Positions 34,679 through 43,298 of a stretch of DNA of 64,000 nucleotides are shown here, in pieces; within the stretch, counting starts at the first letter, position 1; each line of letters opens with the position of its first letter. A program made the position numbers and the translations under genes. The notes beneath the pieces were generated by a model, which saw nothing but the letters and a program-made list of their open reading frames with translations, did no database searches and was not told where the DNA came from. The stretch is from Pseudomonas jessenii. GTDB taxonomy: Bacteria > Pseudomonadota > Gammaproteobacteria > Pseudomonadales > Pseudomonadaceae. The stretch lies in the NCBI RefSeq assembly GCF_002236115.1, contig NZ_NIWT01000002.1, positions 62,001 through 126,000 on the forward strand, given 5' to 3'.

Positions 34679-35386
34679 TTAGCCGTCGCCGATGTCGAAC
34701 CCTTCGGCCTGCATCTTTTTCAACACGTCCTGCCAGCGCGACAGCTTTTTCGAGTCGCTGCTGCGCTGGCCGCCGTTTTTACCCGGCAGGTACAGGCCTT
34801 CGGCATTGAAGGCGTACACCGGCAGCAAGTCTTTGCGTTGGGAGGCGGGGCGGATATCGCCGATCAGGTTGTCCAGCACCAGTGGTTCGCTTGTGGGAGT
34901 GCTGTAGAACGTCAACACCATGTGCGCCTGGTTCTGGCTCAAGGCCTTGACGTAGGTGATGCGCAGTTTTTCGCTGGGAATACCAAGCCGGCGCAGGCTG
35001 AAATACTTCGCCAGAGCATAGTCCTCGCAATCGGCGGCGCCCTTGATCAGGGCTTCGACGGGTGTGGCCCAGTAATCGGTCTGTTGCCAGATGCGCGTGT
35101 CGTCCTGGAAGTTCAGCTGTTGATCGAAGAAGCGGTTCACCGCGTTGAGCTGCTCGCGTTCGGGGGCGCCGCGTGCACTTTGCAGCATTTGACTCCAGGC
35201 CTCGATCCGGCCTCTCGCCGGTCCAAGGGGGCCGTAGCGTTTTTCAACGGTTTGCAGGATCTGCGCAAAATCCCAGTCGGCCCGGACCCCGTTGCATACA
35301 ATCAGTACCAAACCAGCCAGCAGCAACCAGCCGCCGAGCCGAAGTCGGAGCGTTGACCATCCTGGACTACGCAGACTGCGGGCCAT
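34679..35386 (-). CDS. lapG: Periplasmic LapA-cleaving protease LapG
   Basis: The 235-residue protein starts with basic MARSLRSPGW and a hydrophobic signal anchor (about 17-32), then a bacterial transglutaminase-like cysteine protease domain. The triad is Cys120 (ADCEDYA), His155 (QAHMVL) and Asp172 (LVLDNL); the 35 and 17 residue spacings equal those known for LapG proteins. It needs Ca2+ and cuts LapA at TAAG. A longer frame starting with GTG at 35470 exists, but the ATG at 35386 gives a proper signal sequence. Neither start has a strong ribosome-binding site. Confidence 0.9.
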   Translation of the reverse strand: MARSLRSPGWSTLRLRLGGWLLLAGLVLIVCNGVRADWDFAQILQTVEKRYGPLGPARGRIEAWSQMLQSARGAPEREQLNAVNRFFDQQLNFQDDTRIWQQTDYWATPVEALIKGAADCEDYALAKYFSLRRLGIPSEKLRITYVKALSQNQAHMVLTFYSTPTSEPLVLDNLIGDIRPASQRKDLLPVYAFNAEGLYLPGKNGGQRSSDSKKLSRWQDVLKKMQAEGFDIGDG

Positions 35387-35475
35387 GTCTGGCTGCTCGA
35401 GTGTAGGTTTGTGAAGTTTAGGTGGTGTTTTTGCCGGGGCAGGGCAGGTCGTCGGCCGAAGGACGCTCACTGAGT

Positions 35476-35634
35476 TTTTTGTGGCGAGGGGGCTTGTCGG
35501 AACGCCGCACCGCCCCGTTCGGTGGCGAAGCCGCCGTGAACCTGTGAGCGCGATCTATCTGGTGATCTGCGGTGAATGGCTTTAGGGCTGCTGCGCAACC
35601 CAACGGGGGCAAGCCCCCTCGCCACAATGGTCGC
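35476..35634. repeat. 159-bp extragenic element, copy 1
   Basis: GTGGCGAGGGGGCTTG near the left end and CAAGCCCCCTCGCCAC near the right are inverted ends of a compact element. Its interior is also structured (GGCGAAGCCGCC). The same element occurs at 44124-44282 with a single base difference. It lies just upstream of lapG, so it may be in the lapG leader. Confidence 0.85.
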
Positions 35635-35642
35635 GGGAAATT

Positions 35643-36038
35643 TCAGGATTTGCGCAGGGTTTTCTGCTTGAGGATGTAAATCGTCACCAGCACCGCGCTA
35701 GTCAGCATGAAACACCGTGCCCAGTACAGCGGCACCAGGTAGCAGGAGAACAGGATACTCGGCCACATCAGGCCAATGGCGTAGACCTTGCCCTTGAGCG
35801 GAATGCCGTTGCCGTTGAGGTAATCGCGAATCCACGGGCCAAGCCGTGGATGCTCGACCAGCCATTGATAAAAGCGCGGCGAACTGCGGGCGAAGCAGGC
35901 GGCCGCCAGCAGCAGGAAAGGGGTGGTGGGCAATACCGGCAGGAAAATCCCGATCACCCCCAGCGCCACGCTCAGCCAGCCGATGGCCAGCAGCACGTAG
36001 CGCAACATCAGGGGGCGGTTGCCTATGGGGTTGTCCAT
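35643..36038 (-). CDS. ybaN: YbaN family (DUF454) inner-membrane protein
   Basis: The 131-residue protein has the DUF454 hallmarks: LRYVLLAIGWLSVALGVIGIFLPVLPTTPFLLLAAACFARSSPRF in segments forming the first two membrane helices and the conserved PxLPTTPF loop, then HPRLGPWI, and two more helices to the C-terminus. Function is unknown in this family. AAGGT lies 8 nt before the ATG. It starts 10 bp after the UPF0149 gene in the same direction and is likely cotranscribed with it. Confidence 0.85.
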   Translation of the reverse strand: MDNPIGNRPLMLRYVLLAIGWLSVALGVIGIFLPVLPTTPFLLLAAACFARSSPRFYQWLVEHPRLGPWIRDYLNGNGIPLKGKVYAIGLMWPSILFSCYLVPLYWARCFMLTSAVLVTIYILKQKTLRKS

Positions 36039-36048
36039 AGGCAGAACC

Positions 36049-36636
36049 TTAGTGGTGGCGGGGCTTGAGAATCGCCGGTTTTTCGTCTGGCGCGTTGCAC
36101 AGCAGGTACAGCGCGGTCAGGGCCTCCGGGATCTGTACGATCATGTCGTCCATCAGGTTGGCATCTTTGGCGATGTCTTCGAACTCCGGCTGCTCGTCGA
36201 ACAGGCCCGAACCGACCATGATCGGCAGCAGCATTTCGCTGACTTCGTCTTCGGCGCTTTCGAACCAGGCCGCTTCGCGCAGGAATACGCCTTCCATGAA
36301 GCCGATGCACCAGCCGCGCAGGTCGGAATCGTCCGGCTCGTCGCCCAGGTCCAGGTCGCATGGCAGTTCGAATTCTTCATCGGAGGCCAGCTGGCGAGCG
36401 ATGTGGGCCTTGAGGCCGATCAGGGTGGCTTCGATCTCTTCGCGCTGGGCTTCGCTGCTGTAATGCGGCTCCTCGGCGAAAAGTGCGTCGATCCACTCAC
36501 GATCAGGAACGACTTCGGAACAGATCGACAGCGCGGTGAGGTAGCCGTGGGCGGCCACGTAGTCCAGCGCCTCGTCATGCAGTTCATCAGCGTCGAGGAA
36601 GACTTGCAGGCGGGTTAGTTGCTCAGCGAAGGACAT
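36049..36636 (-). CDS. UPF0149/YecA-family protein
   Basis: The 195-residue acidic helical protein (pI clearly low; DLDLGDEPDDSD in the middle) has the family motif LRGWCIGFMEGVFLREAAWF. ATG 36636 (MSFAEQLTRLQ) is chosen because AAGGT stands upstream and the extra upstream codons look unlike protein. YecA/YgfB relatives lack a proven common function; some bind ribosomes or regulators, and in P. aeruginosa the UPF0149 protein YgfB is reported to repress ampDh3. Whether this is the same paralog cannot be said. Confidence 0.7.
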   Translation of the reverse strand: MSFAEQLTRLQVFLDADELHDEALDYVAAHGYLTALSICSEVVPDREWIDALFAEEPHYSSEAQREEIEATLIGLKAHIARQLASDEEFELPCDLDLGDEPDDSDLRGWCIGFMEGVFLREAAWFESAEDEVSEMLLPIMVGSGLFDEQPEFEDIAKDANLMDDMIVQIPEALTALYLLCNAPDEKPAILKPRHH

Positions 36637-36763
36637 TAAAGGACTACCTTGGGGAATGTTCGATGCGGGAATTCTAGGCCTTCTTGAGCACTTGGGCCAG
36701 CCGCACGGCATATTTGCCCGTTTGTGGGAGCTGCTCCCCTTACAGTTCGGTCAAGCGCTACCC

Positions 36764-36855
36764 CTGTGGGAGCGAGCTTGCTCGCGATAGCGGTGGTTCA
36801 GGCGAAATCAATGTTGACTGTGATGGCCTCATCGCGAGCGAGCTCGCTCCCACAG
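36764..36855. repeat. REP inverted pair (REPIN)
   Basis: CTGTGGGAGCGAGCTTGCTCGCGAT and ATCGCGAGCGAGCTCGCTCCCACAG flank a 42-bp centre in the roughly 430-bp spacer between the UPF0149 gene and recQ. A partial REP-like GTGGGAGCTGCTCCCC lies just before it at 36724. Confidence 0.85.
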
Positions 36856-36920
36856 TTTTTTATGCACATCGGGTTTGCCGGTGTCTTATCAGCGGTGCCC
36901 TTTGCCGGACGGGGCTCGGG

Positions 36921-36926
36921 TATACT
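36921..36926 (+). promoter_or_regulatory. Probable -10 element of recQ
   Basis: TATACT is a good -10 hexamer 139 bp before the recQ start, downstream of the REP pair. No strong -35 stands 16-18 bp upstream, so the promoter assignment is tentative. Confidence 0.35.
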
Positions 36927-37064
36927 CGCGCGTTTTGTGATGCCCTGCTGGCGTCACGGCTGAAATGTGAAGCGTCATGCAATGCGCACTTACGATTTAT
37001 CGGTGCAGCGTCGCGGGTTCTGAACCAGCCTTGCAGGGATGTTTCGGTGATTTTTGGAGTTTTT

Positions 37065-39191
37065 ATGCTCGAACAGGCTCAACGCGTCCTCAAGGACATC
37101 TTCGGCTACGACAGTTTCCGTGGCCGCCAGGGTGCAATCATTGAGCGCGTGGCCAGCGGCGGCGATGCCCTGGTCCTGATGCCTACCGGCGGCGGCAAGT
37201 CCCTGTGCTTCCAGGTTCCGGCGCTGTTGCGCGAAGGCCTGGCCGTGGTGGTCTCGCCGCTGATCGCACTGATGGACGATCAGGTCGCTACCCTCGAAGA
37301 ACTGGGCGTGGCCGCCGCCGCGTTGAACTCCACCCTCAGTGCCGAGCAGCAACGCGACCTCGCCGCCCGTATCCGCCGCGGTGAAGTGAAAATGCTCTAT
37401 CTGGCGCCGGAACGCCTGGTCCAGCCGCGTATGTTGTCCTTCCTGCAGGGCCTGGACATCTCCCTGTTCGCCATCGACGAAGCGCATTGCGTGTCGCAAT
37501 GGGGCCACGATTTCCGCCCGGAATACCTGCAACTGGGCCAGTTGGCGGAAATGTTCCCCGACGTGCCGCGCATCGCCCTGACCGCCACGGCCGACAAGCG
37601 CACCCGGGAAGAAATCGTCACCCGGCTGCACCTGCAAGACGCCGAGCGCTTCCTGTCGAGCTTCGACCGACCGAACATCTTTTATCGCATCGTGCCCAAG
37701 GAACAGCCGCGCAAGCAGTTGCTGGCGTTCCTCGCCGAGCGCCGTAGCGATGCGGGCATCGTGTATTGCCTGTCGCGCAAGAAAGTCGAGGAAGTCGCCG
37801 CGTTCCTCAGCGAGCAAGGCTTCCCGGCGCTGCCGTACCACGCCGGGCTACCCAATGATCTGCGGGCCTACCATCAGAAGCGCTTCCTCAATGAGGAAGG
37901 CCTGATCATGGTCGCGACGGTGGCGTTCGGCATGGGCATCGACAAGCCCAACGTGCGTTTTGTCGCGCACCTCGATTTGCCGAAATCCCTTGAGGCCTAT
38001 TACCAGGAAACCGGTCGTGGTGGCCGTGACGGTCTGCCGGCGGATGCCTGGATGGCCTACGGCCTGCAAGACGTGGTGATGCTCAAGCAGATGCTGCAGA
38101 ACTCCGAAGGCGACGAACGCCACAAGCGTCTGGAGCAGCACAAGCTCGACGCCATGCTCTCGCTCTGTGAAGAAACCCGCTGCCGTCGGCAAACGCTGCT
38201 GGCCTACTTCGACGAAGACATGCCCGAGCCCTGCGGTCATTGCGACAACTGCGTCGACGGCGTGCAGACCTGGGATGCCACGGAGCCTGCGCGTCAGGCG
38301 CTGTCGGCGATCTACCGCACCGGTCAGCGCTACGGCGTCGGGCACCTGGTGGATGTATTGCTGGGCAAGGACAACGAGAAGGTCCGCAGCTTCGGCCATC
38401 AGCACCTGTCGGTGTATGGTGTTGGCAAGACGATGGCGGAGGGCGAATGGCGCTCGTTGTTCCGCCAACTGGTGGCCCGTGGTCTGGCGGACATCGACCT
38501 CGAAGGCTACGGTGGCCTGCGCCTGAGCGACAGCTGCCGGCCGCTGCTCAAGGGTGAAGTGACCCTGGAACTGCGCCGCGATCTCAAGGCGCAAACCGTG
38601 GCGAAAAGCAGCAAGAGCCAGGCGAGCCAGCTGGTCCGTGGCGAGGAGCGCGAACAATGGGAAGCCTTGCGCGCCCTGCGTCGCAAGCTCGCCGAAGAAC
38701 ATGGCGTGCCGCCGTATGTCATCTTCCCCGACTCGACCTTGCTGGAGATGCTGCGCAGCCAGCCGACCTCGCTGGCGGAAATGGCCACGGTCAGCGGCGT
38801 CGGCGCGCGCAAGCTGGAGCGTTACGGCGAGGCCTTCCTCGAAGTGCTCGGCGGCCAGGTCGAGGCGCCGAAACCGGTGGCCGACGTACGTCACGAACTG
38901 ATCACGCTGGCGCGGGCCGGGATGACGCCGGTGCAGATCGCCGGTCAGTTGCAGTGCTCGGAAAAGAACGTCTACACCATGCTGGCCGAAGCGATCGGCA
39001 AGCAGCAGTTGTCGTTGGAACAGGCGCTGGATCTGCCTGAAGACCTGATGGGTGAAGTCCAGGACGCCTTCCTCGACGGCGAAGGCGAGTTGCCGCCGGT
39101 TTCCGAGATCGCCGCGCTGTTCGCGGGCCGGGTGCCGGAAGGGGTGTTGTACTGCGTTCGCGCTGCCTTGCAGTCGGAGTTTGAGATTTGA
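37065..39191 (+). CDS. recQ: ATP-dependent DNA helicase RecQ
   Basis: The 708-residue enzyme unwinds DNA 3' to 5' in recombination and repair. Visible are the helicase core with TGGGKS (41-46), DEAH (138-141), TATAD and the [10 protein letters not shown] motif, then the zinc-binding domain ([15 protein letters not shown] ... CGHCDNC), a winged-helix RQC domain and an HRDC domain near residues 530-600. A C-terminal extension beyond HRDC adds a helical segment ([22 protein letters not shown]) that looks like another HTH. GGAG precedes ATG 37065 by 5 nt; the frame is open far upstream through the REP pair, but that part is not coding. Confidence 0.93.
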   Translation: MLEQAQRVLKDIFGYDSFRGRQGAIIERVASGGDALVLMPTGGGKSLCFQVPALLREGLAVVVSPLIALMDDQVATLEELGVAAAALNSTLSAEQQRDLAARIRRGEVKMLYLAPERLVQPRMLSFLQGLDISLFAIDEAHCVSQWGHDFRPEYLQLGQLAEMFPDVPRIALTATADKRTREEIVTRLHLQDAERFLSSFDRPNIFYRIVPKEQPRKQLLAFLAERRSDAGIVYCLSRKKVEEVAAFLSEQGFPALPYHAGLPNDLRAYHQKRFLNEEGLIMVATVAFGMGIDKPNVRFVAHLDLPKSLEAYYQETGRGGRDGLPADAWMAYGLQDVVMLKQMLQNSEGDERHKRLEQHKLDAMLSLCEETRCRRQTLLAYFDEDMPEPCGHCDNCVDGVQTWDATEPARQALSAIYRTGQRYGVGHLVDVLLGKDNEKVRSFGHQHLSVYGVGKTMAEGEWRSLFRQLVARGLADIDLEGYGGLRLSDSCRPLLKGEVTLELRRDLKAQTVAKSSKSQASQLVRGEEREQWEALRALRRKLAEEHGVPPYVIFPDSTLLEMLRSQPTSLAEMATVSGVGARKLERYGEAFLEVLGGQVEAPKPVADVRHELITLARAGMTPVQIAGQLQCSEKNVYTMLAEAIGKQQLSLEQALDLPEDLMGEVQDAFLDGEGELPPVSEIAALFAGRVPEGVLYCVRAALQSEFEI

Positions 39192-39257
39192 GACATCCGT
39201 AGTGCTGATGTAACGATTCACTACAGATCAAGCCTTGCCTCAAGTCGAGGCTCATGC

Positions 39258-39277
39258 TTAGCTGACTAATAATTAGT
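39258..39277. promoter_or_regulatory. Candidate MarR-type operator
   Basis: Two overlapping palindromes precede the marR-like gene: TTAG-CTGA-CTAA (39258-39269), close to the SlyA consensus TTAGCAAGCTAA, and the exact 13-bp ACTAAT-A-ATTAGT (39265-39277). They sit 34-53 bp before the start codon, fitting autoregulation. Confidence 0.45.
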
Positions 39278-39310
39278 TTTTATTTATTTCAGTCTAATCA
39301 TGAGTGTTTT

Positions 39311-39745
39311 ATGCCGTTAACCGATCAACACCGCTTTGGCATGCAATTGGCCCAGATGTCCCGTGGCTGGCGTGCCGAACTGGACCGCCGACTGGCGGGC
39401 ATGGGCTTGTCCCAGGCGCGCTGGCTGGTGCTGCTGCACCTGGCCCGTTTCGAAGAAGCACCGACCCAGCGTGAGCTGGCACAAAGCGTCGGCGTCGAAG
39501 GTCCGACCCTGGCCCGTTTACTCGACAGCCTGGAAAGCCAGGGCCTGGTGCAACGCCAGGCAGTGCTGGAAGACCGTCGGGCGAAGAAAATCGTGCTCTG
39601 CGCGCCAGCGCGTCCCCTGATCGAACAAATTGAAACCATTGCCACGCAACTGCGTCACGAACTGTTCGAAGGCGTCGATGAGGCGGATTTGAAGGTGTGC
39701 ATGCGGGTTCACGGGCACATCCTGGGCAACCTTGAAAAGTCTTGA
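39311..39745 (+). CDS. MarR/SlyA-family transcriptional regulator
   Basis: The 144-residue protein has the MarR winged helix: LSQARWLVLLHLARFEEAPTQRELAQSVGVEGPTLARLLDSLESQGLVQR in consecutive helices and wing, with a DRRAKKIVL beta-wing containing the conserved Asp-Arg. Such dimers usually repress their own gene or a neighbour until a phenolic or oxidant ligand binds. The palindromes just upstream support autoregulation. The next gene (FimV-like) is 127 bp downstream, so a regulatory link is uncertain. Confidence 0.85.
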   Translation: MPLTDQHRFGMQLAQMSRGWRAELDRRLAGMGLSQARWLVLLHLARFEEAPTQRELAQSVGVEGPTLARLLDSLESQGLVQRQAVLEDRRAKKIVLCAPARPLIEQIETIATQLRHELFEGVDEADLKVCMRVHGHILGNLEKS

Positions 39746-39872
39746 GGCATAACCGAACGCCAGATTTTTGAGAGACCGCATTGGACAGACTATAAGAACT
39801 ACTCGGCAATATCGTGTTCGTAACGGATGTACGAACCCGTGCGGATGGTTTCTGTAGATCTCAAGGATGCTC

Positions 39873-41120
39873 ATGCTCAAGTGTTGGCGATTGGTTTTAC
39901 GCGGTGGTTCTCTGTGGTTGCTGACCGGGGCCGCGGTCACTTATTCGGCATGGGCACCTGCGCTGGGCCTGGGTGAAATCACCCTGCATTCGGCGCTGAA
40001 TCAACCGCTGCGTGCCGATATCGCACTGGTGGATGCTGCTGGCGTGGAGGAAAACCAGCTGTCGGTGAGCCTGGCAACGGCAGACGAGTTCAGCCGTGCC
40101 GGGGTCGACCGGGCGTTTTTCCTCAGCAACCTGAAGTTCACCCCGGTGTTGCGCGGTAATCGCAGCGTGATCCAGGTGACCTCCAACAAACCGGTGAGTG
40201 AGCCGTTCCTGAATTTCCTCGTGCAGCTCAATCAGCCTAATGGGCGATTGCTGCGTGAGTACACGTTACTGATCGATCCGCCGGGTGCGCCTGGGGTTGC
40301 TCCCGCCGCTGATGAAGCGGCATCCGGTTCTCCGGCGTCCGCATTCCCCCGTGTTAAACCGGTCGTGGCGCCGTCACCCGTGACCAGGACGACGCCAGAA
40401 ACGGACGCCGCAGTGGTTGATCCCGCTGTCGAACAACTGGCCGCCAGCGCCCTGCAAAACCACCAGTTGCAAACCACTGTCGATGAGCTCAACGCGAAGC
40501 TTCAAGGCCAGGATGAGCTGATCGCCGGCCAGAAAAAACATTTGGCCGAGCTGCAAACCCAACTCGCGGAGCTCCAGAAGGTAAAGGCCCAACCGGTTGC
40601 TTCCGACGTGGCGACGCCAGCCCCTGTTGTTGCTGAAACCCCCGGGATTGGCTGGCTGCCGATTGCCGGTTTGTCGGCGCTGATAGCGTTGCTGGCGCTG
40701 GGTTGGTTTGTTCGCCGCCGGCAGCTTCAAGCCACAGCGTCAGAGGCGCTGCCGTCGCAGCATGAACCGCTGGCTGAGCTCTTTACCGAGCCAGTGATGT
40801 GGCCCTCCGTCATGCAACCATCCACTGGGCATCGCGACGGGGTGCCGGCCAACGACGAGCTTGAACGGGTCGATAGCCATCATTCCGTCCCGGTTGCTGT
40901 TGCCATGGCGGTGGTTCCGGGTTTGGCGATATCCGGCGAATCCGCTACTGACGATGAGTACCGGCTCAACCTGGAGGAGCTGTCCATGGCGTCGAGTTGG
41001 GACGTGATCAGTCTGACCGAGAACCCGCAGCCGGCGGCTCTGGCCATGATCGAGCCTGAGTTCGAGTTGGAGATGCAACCCGTTGCGCCGTCTCGACAGC
41101 CTCCGGTCGGGCTATCATAG
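39873..41120 (+). CDS. FimV-like membrane protein, short form
   Basis: The 415-residue protein has a signal peptide (WLLTGAAVTYSAWA), then the FimV N-terminal domain (LGLGEITLHSALNQPLRADI ... FLNFLVQLNQPNGRLLREYT), a Pro/Ala linker, a coiled coil (about 185-245, LAASALQNHQLQTTVDELNAKLQ), one membrane helix (IGWLPIAGLSALIALLALGWFV) and an acidic cytoplasmic tail. The classical FimV LysM and C-terminal TPR parts are not evident, so this is a short paralog, perhaps a peptidoglycan-linked polar or envelope organiser. ATG 39873 is chosen over 39867 because AAGGA fits it better. Confidence 0.7.
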   Translation: MLKCWRLVLRGGSLWLLTGAAVTYSAWAPALGLGEITLHSALNQPLRADIALVDAAGVEENQLSVSLATADEFSRAGVDRAFFLSNLKFTPVLRGNRSVIQVTSNKPVSEPFLNFLVQLNQPNGRLLREYTLLIDPPGAPGVAPAADEAASGSPASAFPRVKPVVAPSPVTRTTPETDAAVVDPAVEQLAASALQNHQLQTTVDELNAKLQGQDELIAGQKKHLAELQTQLAELQKVKAQPVASDVATPAPVVAETPGIGWLPIAGLSALIALLALGWFVRRRQLQATASEALPSQHEPLAELFTEPVMWPSVMQPSTGHRDGVPANDELERVDSHHSVPVAVAMAVVPGLAISGESATDDEYRLNLEELSMASSWDVISLTENPQPAALAMIEPEFELEMQPVAPSRQPPVGLS

Positions 41121-41153
41121 CGGCGTCGTCAAACTCTGGAGTCAGGTCCCACC

Positions 41154-41441
41154 ATGACCGTCAACAAACCGGAAATCATCATCACCTACTGCACGCAATG
41201 CCAATGGCTGTTGCGTGCGGCCTGGCTGGCCCAGGAACTGCTCAGCACCTTTGGTGATGACCTGGGCAAAGTCTCCCTGGTGCCAGGCACCGGCGGGGTC
41301 TTTCATATCTACTGTGACGCCGTGCAGATCTGGGAGCGCAAGGCGGACGGTGGCTTCCCCGAGGCCAAAGTGCTCAAGCAGCGGGTCCGCGACCAGATCG
41401 ACCCGGACCGCGACCTGGGGCACAACGACCGCACTCAGTGA
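41154..41441 (+). CDS. SelT/SelW/SelH-family (Rdx) thioredoxin-like protein
   Basis: The 95-residue protein opens IIITYCTQCQWLLRAAWLAQEL with Cys13-x-x-Cys16, the Rdx redox motif (Cys here replaces the Sec of animal SelW), then VPGTGGVFHIYCDAVQIWERK and FPEAKVLKQRVRDQI, all typical for the family. It is a cytoplasmic redox protein of unknown partner. AGGTC precedes the ATG. The last 7 bp overlap the end of the facing EamA gene. Confidence 0.85.
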   Translation: MTVNKPEIIITYCTQCQWLLRAAWLAQELLSTFGDDLGKVSLVPGTGGVFHIYCDAVQIWERKADGGFPEAKVLKQRVRDQIDPDRDLGHNDRTQ

Positions 41442-42328
41442 GATGTGGCCTCGGCTGCAATGGCTTTCTTGCTTGTGCCACTTGAGAAGCGGCTGGAGAC
41501 CACAATCGCCACAATGATCAGCGCACCCCCCAGCAACATGCGCAGGGTCGGGTTTTCGTTGAACAGCAGCCAGGCGACGGTGATGCCGTAGACCGGCTCC
41601 AGGGCGAACACCACGGCGGCAGTGCGGGCCTTGATCACCGCGAGGCTGGCGACGAACAGGCTGTGGGCGACACCGGTACAGAACACACCGAGCAGGCCGA
41701 TCCACAGCCAGTCGATGGCGCGCACTTCGCTCAATTGAGGCGCCGCCACCGGCAGCAGGCACAGGGCAACCACCACGTTCTGGCACAGTGCCGCCTGTAC
41801 CGGCGGAACTCGCCCGGAGCTGGCACGGTTGGTCAGTGACAGCAGGGCGAACAGCAATCCGGAACCCACGGCCCACAGCAGGCCGGTGGTGGCGCCGCTG
41901 GCGAGGTCAAAATCGGGCGTGACCAGCACCAGGCCGACACTCACCAGCAGCACCAACACGATCTCATTGGCGCGAATGCGCTCGCGAAAGATCAACCCTT
42001 CGAGGATCACGGTAAAGGCCGGGAAACTGGCGAAACCGAGCGTCGCAATCGCCACGCCTGCGACTTTTACCGCAATGAAGAAGCTCACCCAGTGTCCGGC
42101 CAGCAACAAGCCGCTGAGCAACAACCGACGCCAGTCCATGGCCTCGAGTTTCTGCCAGCGCGTCTGGCTGGCGAACCGTGCAAAAAACGCCAGCGCGAGC
42201 ACGGCGAAAGCGGCACGGCCGAAAACGATGATCGCCGGGGACGCAGCGGCCAGTTTGCCGAACACACCGGTCAGGCCGAACATCAATGCGCCTATATGCA
42301 AGGCGCCAAGGGCGGTACGGGGAGTCAT
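41435..42328 (-). CDS. EamA-family (DMT) transporter
   Basis: The 297-residue protein has ten predicted helices in two EamA halves (ALGALHIGALMFGLTGVFGKLAA at the start; FCTGVAHSLFVASLAVIKARTAAVVFALEPVYGITVAWLLFNE in pieces of the second half, with the ALEPV motif). The terminal tail is basic and Ser-rich. ATG 42328 has AAGGA 6 nt upstream, while a TTG six codons earlier has no site. Divergence is lacking: the AraC gene 77 bp upstream runs in the same direction and may control it. Substrate unknown. Confidence 0.82.
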   Translation of the reverse strand: MTPRTALGALHIGALMFGLTGVFGKLAAASPAIIVFGRAAFAVLALAFFARFASQTRWQKLEAMDWRRLLLSGLLLAGHWVSFFIAVKVAGVAIATLGFASFPAFTVILEGLIFRERIRANEIVLVLLVSVGLVLVTPDFDLASGATTGLLWAVGSGLLFALLSLTNRASSGRVPPVQAALCQNVVVALCLLPVAAPQLSEVRAIDWLWIGLLGVFCTGVAHSLFVASLAVIKARTAAVVFALEPVYGITVAWLLFNENPTLRMLLGGALIIVAIVVSSRFSSGTSKKAIAAEATSH

Positions 42329-42405
42329 TGCAATCCTTAACGACAAACGAACAGAGGCCTCATTGAAGCGCGTAATGGCCCATCAAGTCTGTCGGCAAAC
42401 TCGCG

Positions 42406-43164
42406 TTATTTGTCGCCAGCCTCGCGCCGCAGTTTTCCGGGGGATGCCCCGAACTCGCGCAGCACCGCCGCCGCAAAGGCACTCTGGGAGCTGTAGCCGA
42501 CGCGGCTGGCAATCTCGCCGATGGGCAACGCCGAATTGCGCAGCAAGCCCACCGCGATGTGCAGGCGTCGGCTGCGGATGTAGTCCATCGGCGTCTGCCC
42601 GCATTCGGCCACGAACCGCGCATGCAAACGGGCACTGGAAAGGCCGGCGACCCGGGCCAGGTCGGCCACTTGCAACGGGTACGCCGCGTACTGATCGATG
42701 TGTGCGTTCAGCGCCGCATAGGGCAGGCGCCGACCGCCGACGGCCTCGGGCCTGGCGTTGTTGAGACTGGCCAGCAAAAGCACCGCGCCTTGTTGAGCGA
42801 TCAGCGGATCATCGACCGGACTGTTCGCCAGCCAACTGACCAATTGGCTTTGCCCGGCGTCCAGAGGCAGGCGCCCGGCGTTGTCGAGCAGGCGTCGGCT
42901 GGAGTCGGCGTGATCGCCCAACGACTGGGCAACCCATTGTTCGCTGGGGACATCCAGCACCAGGCAACGGCTGCCATTGGTGCTGCCACACGCGTGATGC
43001 GCTCCGGAGGGCACCACCACGAAACTCTGCTGGACCACCTGGCTGCCACGGCCGTCGACCTCGAAATCCAGGGCGCCCGAGAGCCCGAACACCAGTTGCG
43101 CGTGTTCGTGGCTATGGACGATCAGGTCGTGGCTGTATTGGCGAAGCGTGAGGATCGGTCTCAT
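42406..43164 (-). CDS. AraC-family regulator with cupin sensor domain
   Basis: The 252-residue protein has an N-terminal cupin (HSHEHAQLVFGLSGALDFEVDGRGSQVVQQ in the barrel, with HSHEHAQ as potential metal or ligand site) and a C-terminal AraC double HTH (LQVADLARVAGLSSARLHARFVAECGQTP; IGEIASRVGYSSQSAFAAAVLREFGASPGKLRRE). GGGAG lies 10 nt before the ATG. It is 77 bp upstream of an EamA exporter gene in the same direction, so that gene is the likely target. Confidence 0.85.
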   Translation of the reverse strand: MRPILTLRQYSHDLIVHSHEHAQLVFGLSGALDFEVDGRGSQVVQQSFVVVPSGAHHACGSTNGSRCLVLDVPSEQWVAQSLGDHADSSRRLLDNAGRLPLDAGQSQLVSWLANSPVDDPLIAQQGAVLLLASLNNARPEAVGGRRLPYAALNAHIDQYAAYPLQVADLARVAGLSSARLHARFVAECGQTPMDYIRSRRLHIAVGLLRNSALPIGEIASRVGYSSQSAFAAAVLREFGASPGKLRREAGDK

Positions 43165-43298
43165 CGCGGGTCTCCCGGTTCAGGGCGTCAGTCTACACCG
43201 AGCGGGCCAACAAGCGCTGTCACAGGACTGACTTGACGCTGTCATGGACCATTAACCGGGCCGGGGCAGACTTGGCAAAACTTGTCAGAGGGTTGCCC

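Noticed and set aside
35418..35627. Repeated reading frame (MWRGGLPPLGCAAALK type) at two places
   Set aside because: It is the translation of the 159-bp extragenic element, present identically in both copies; no start signal or protein-like constraint is evident.
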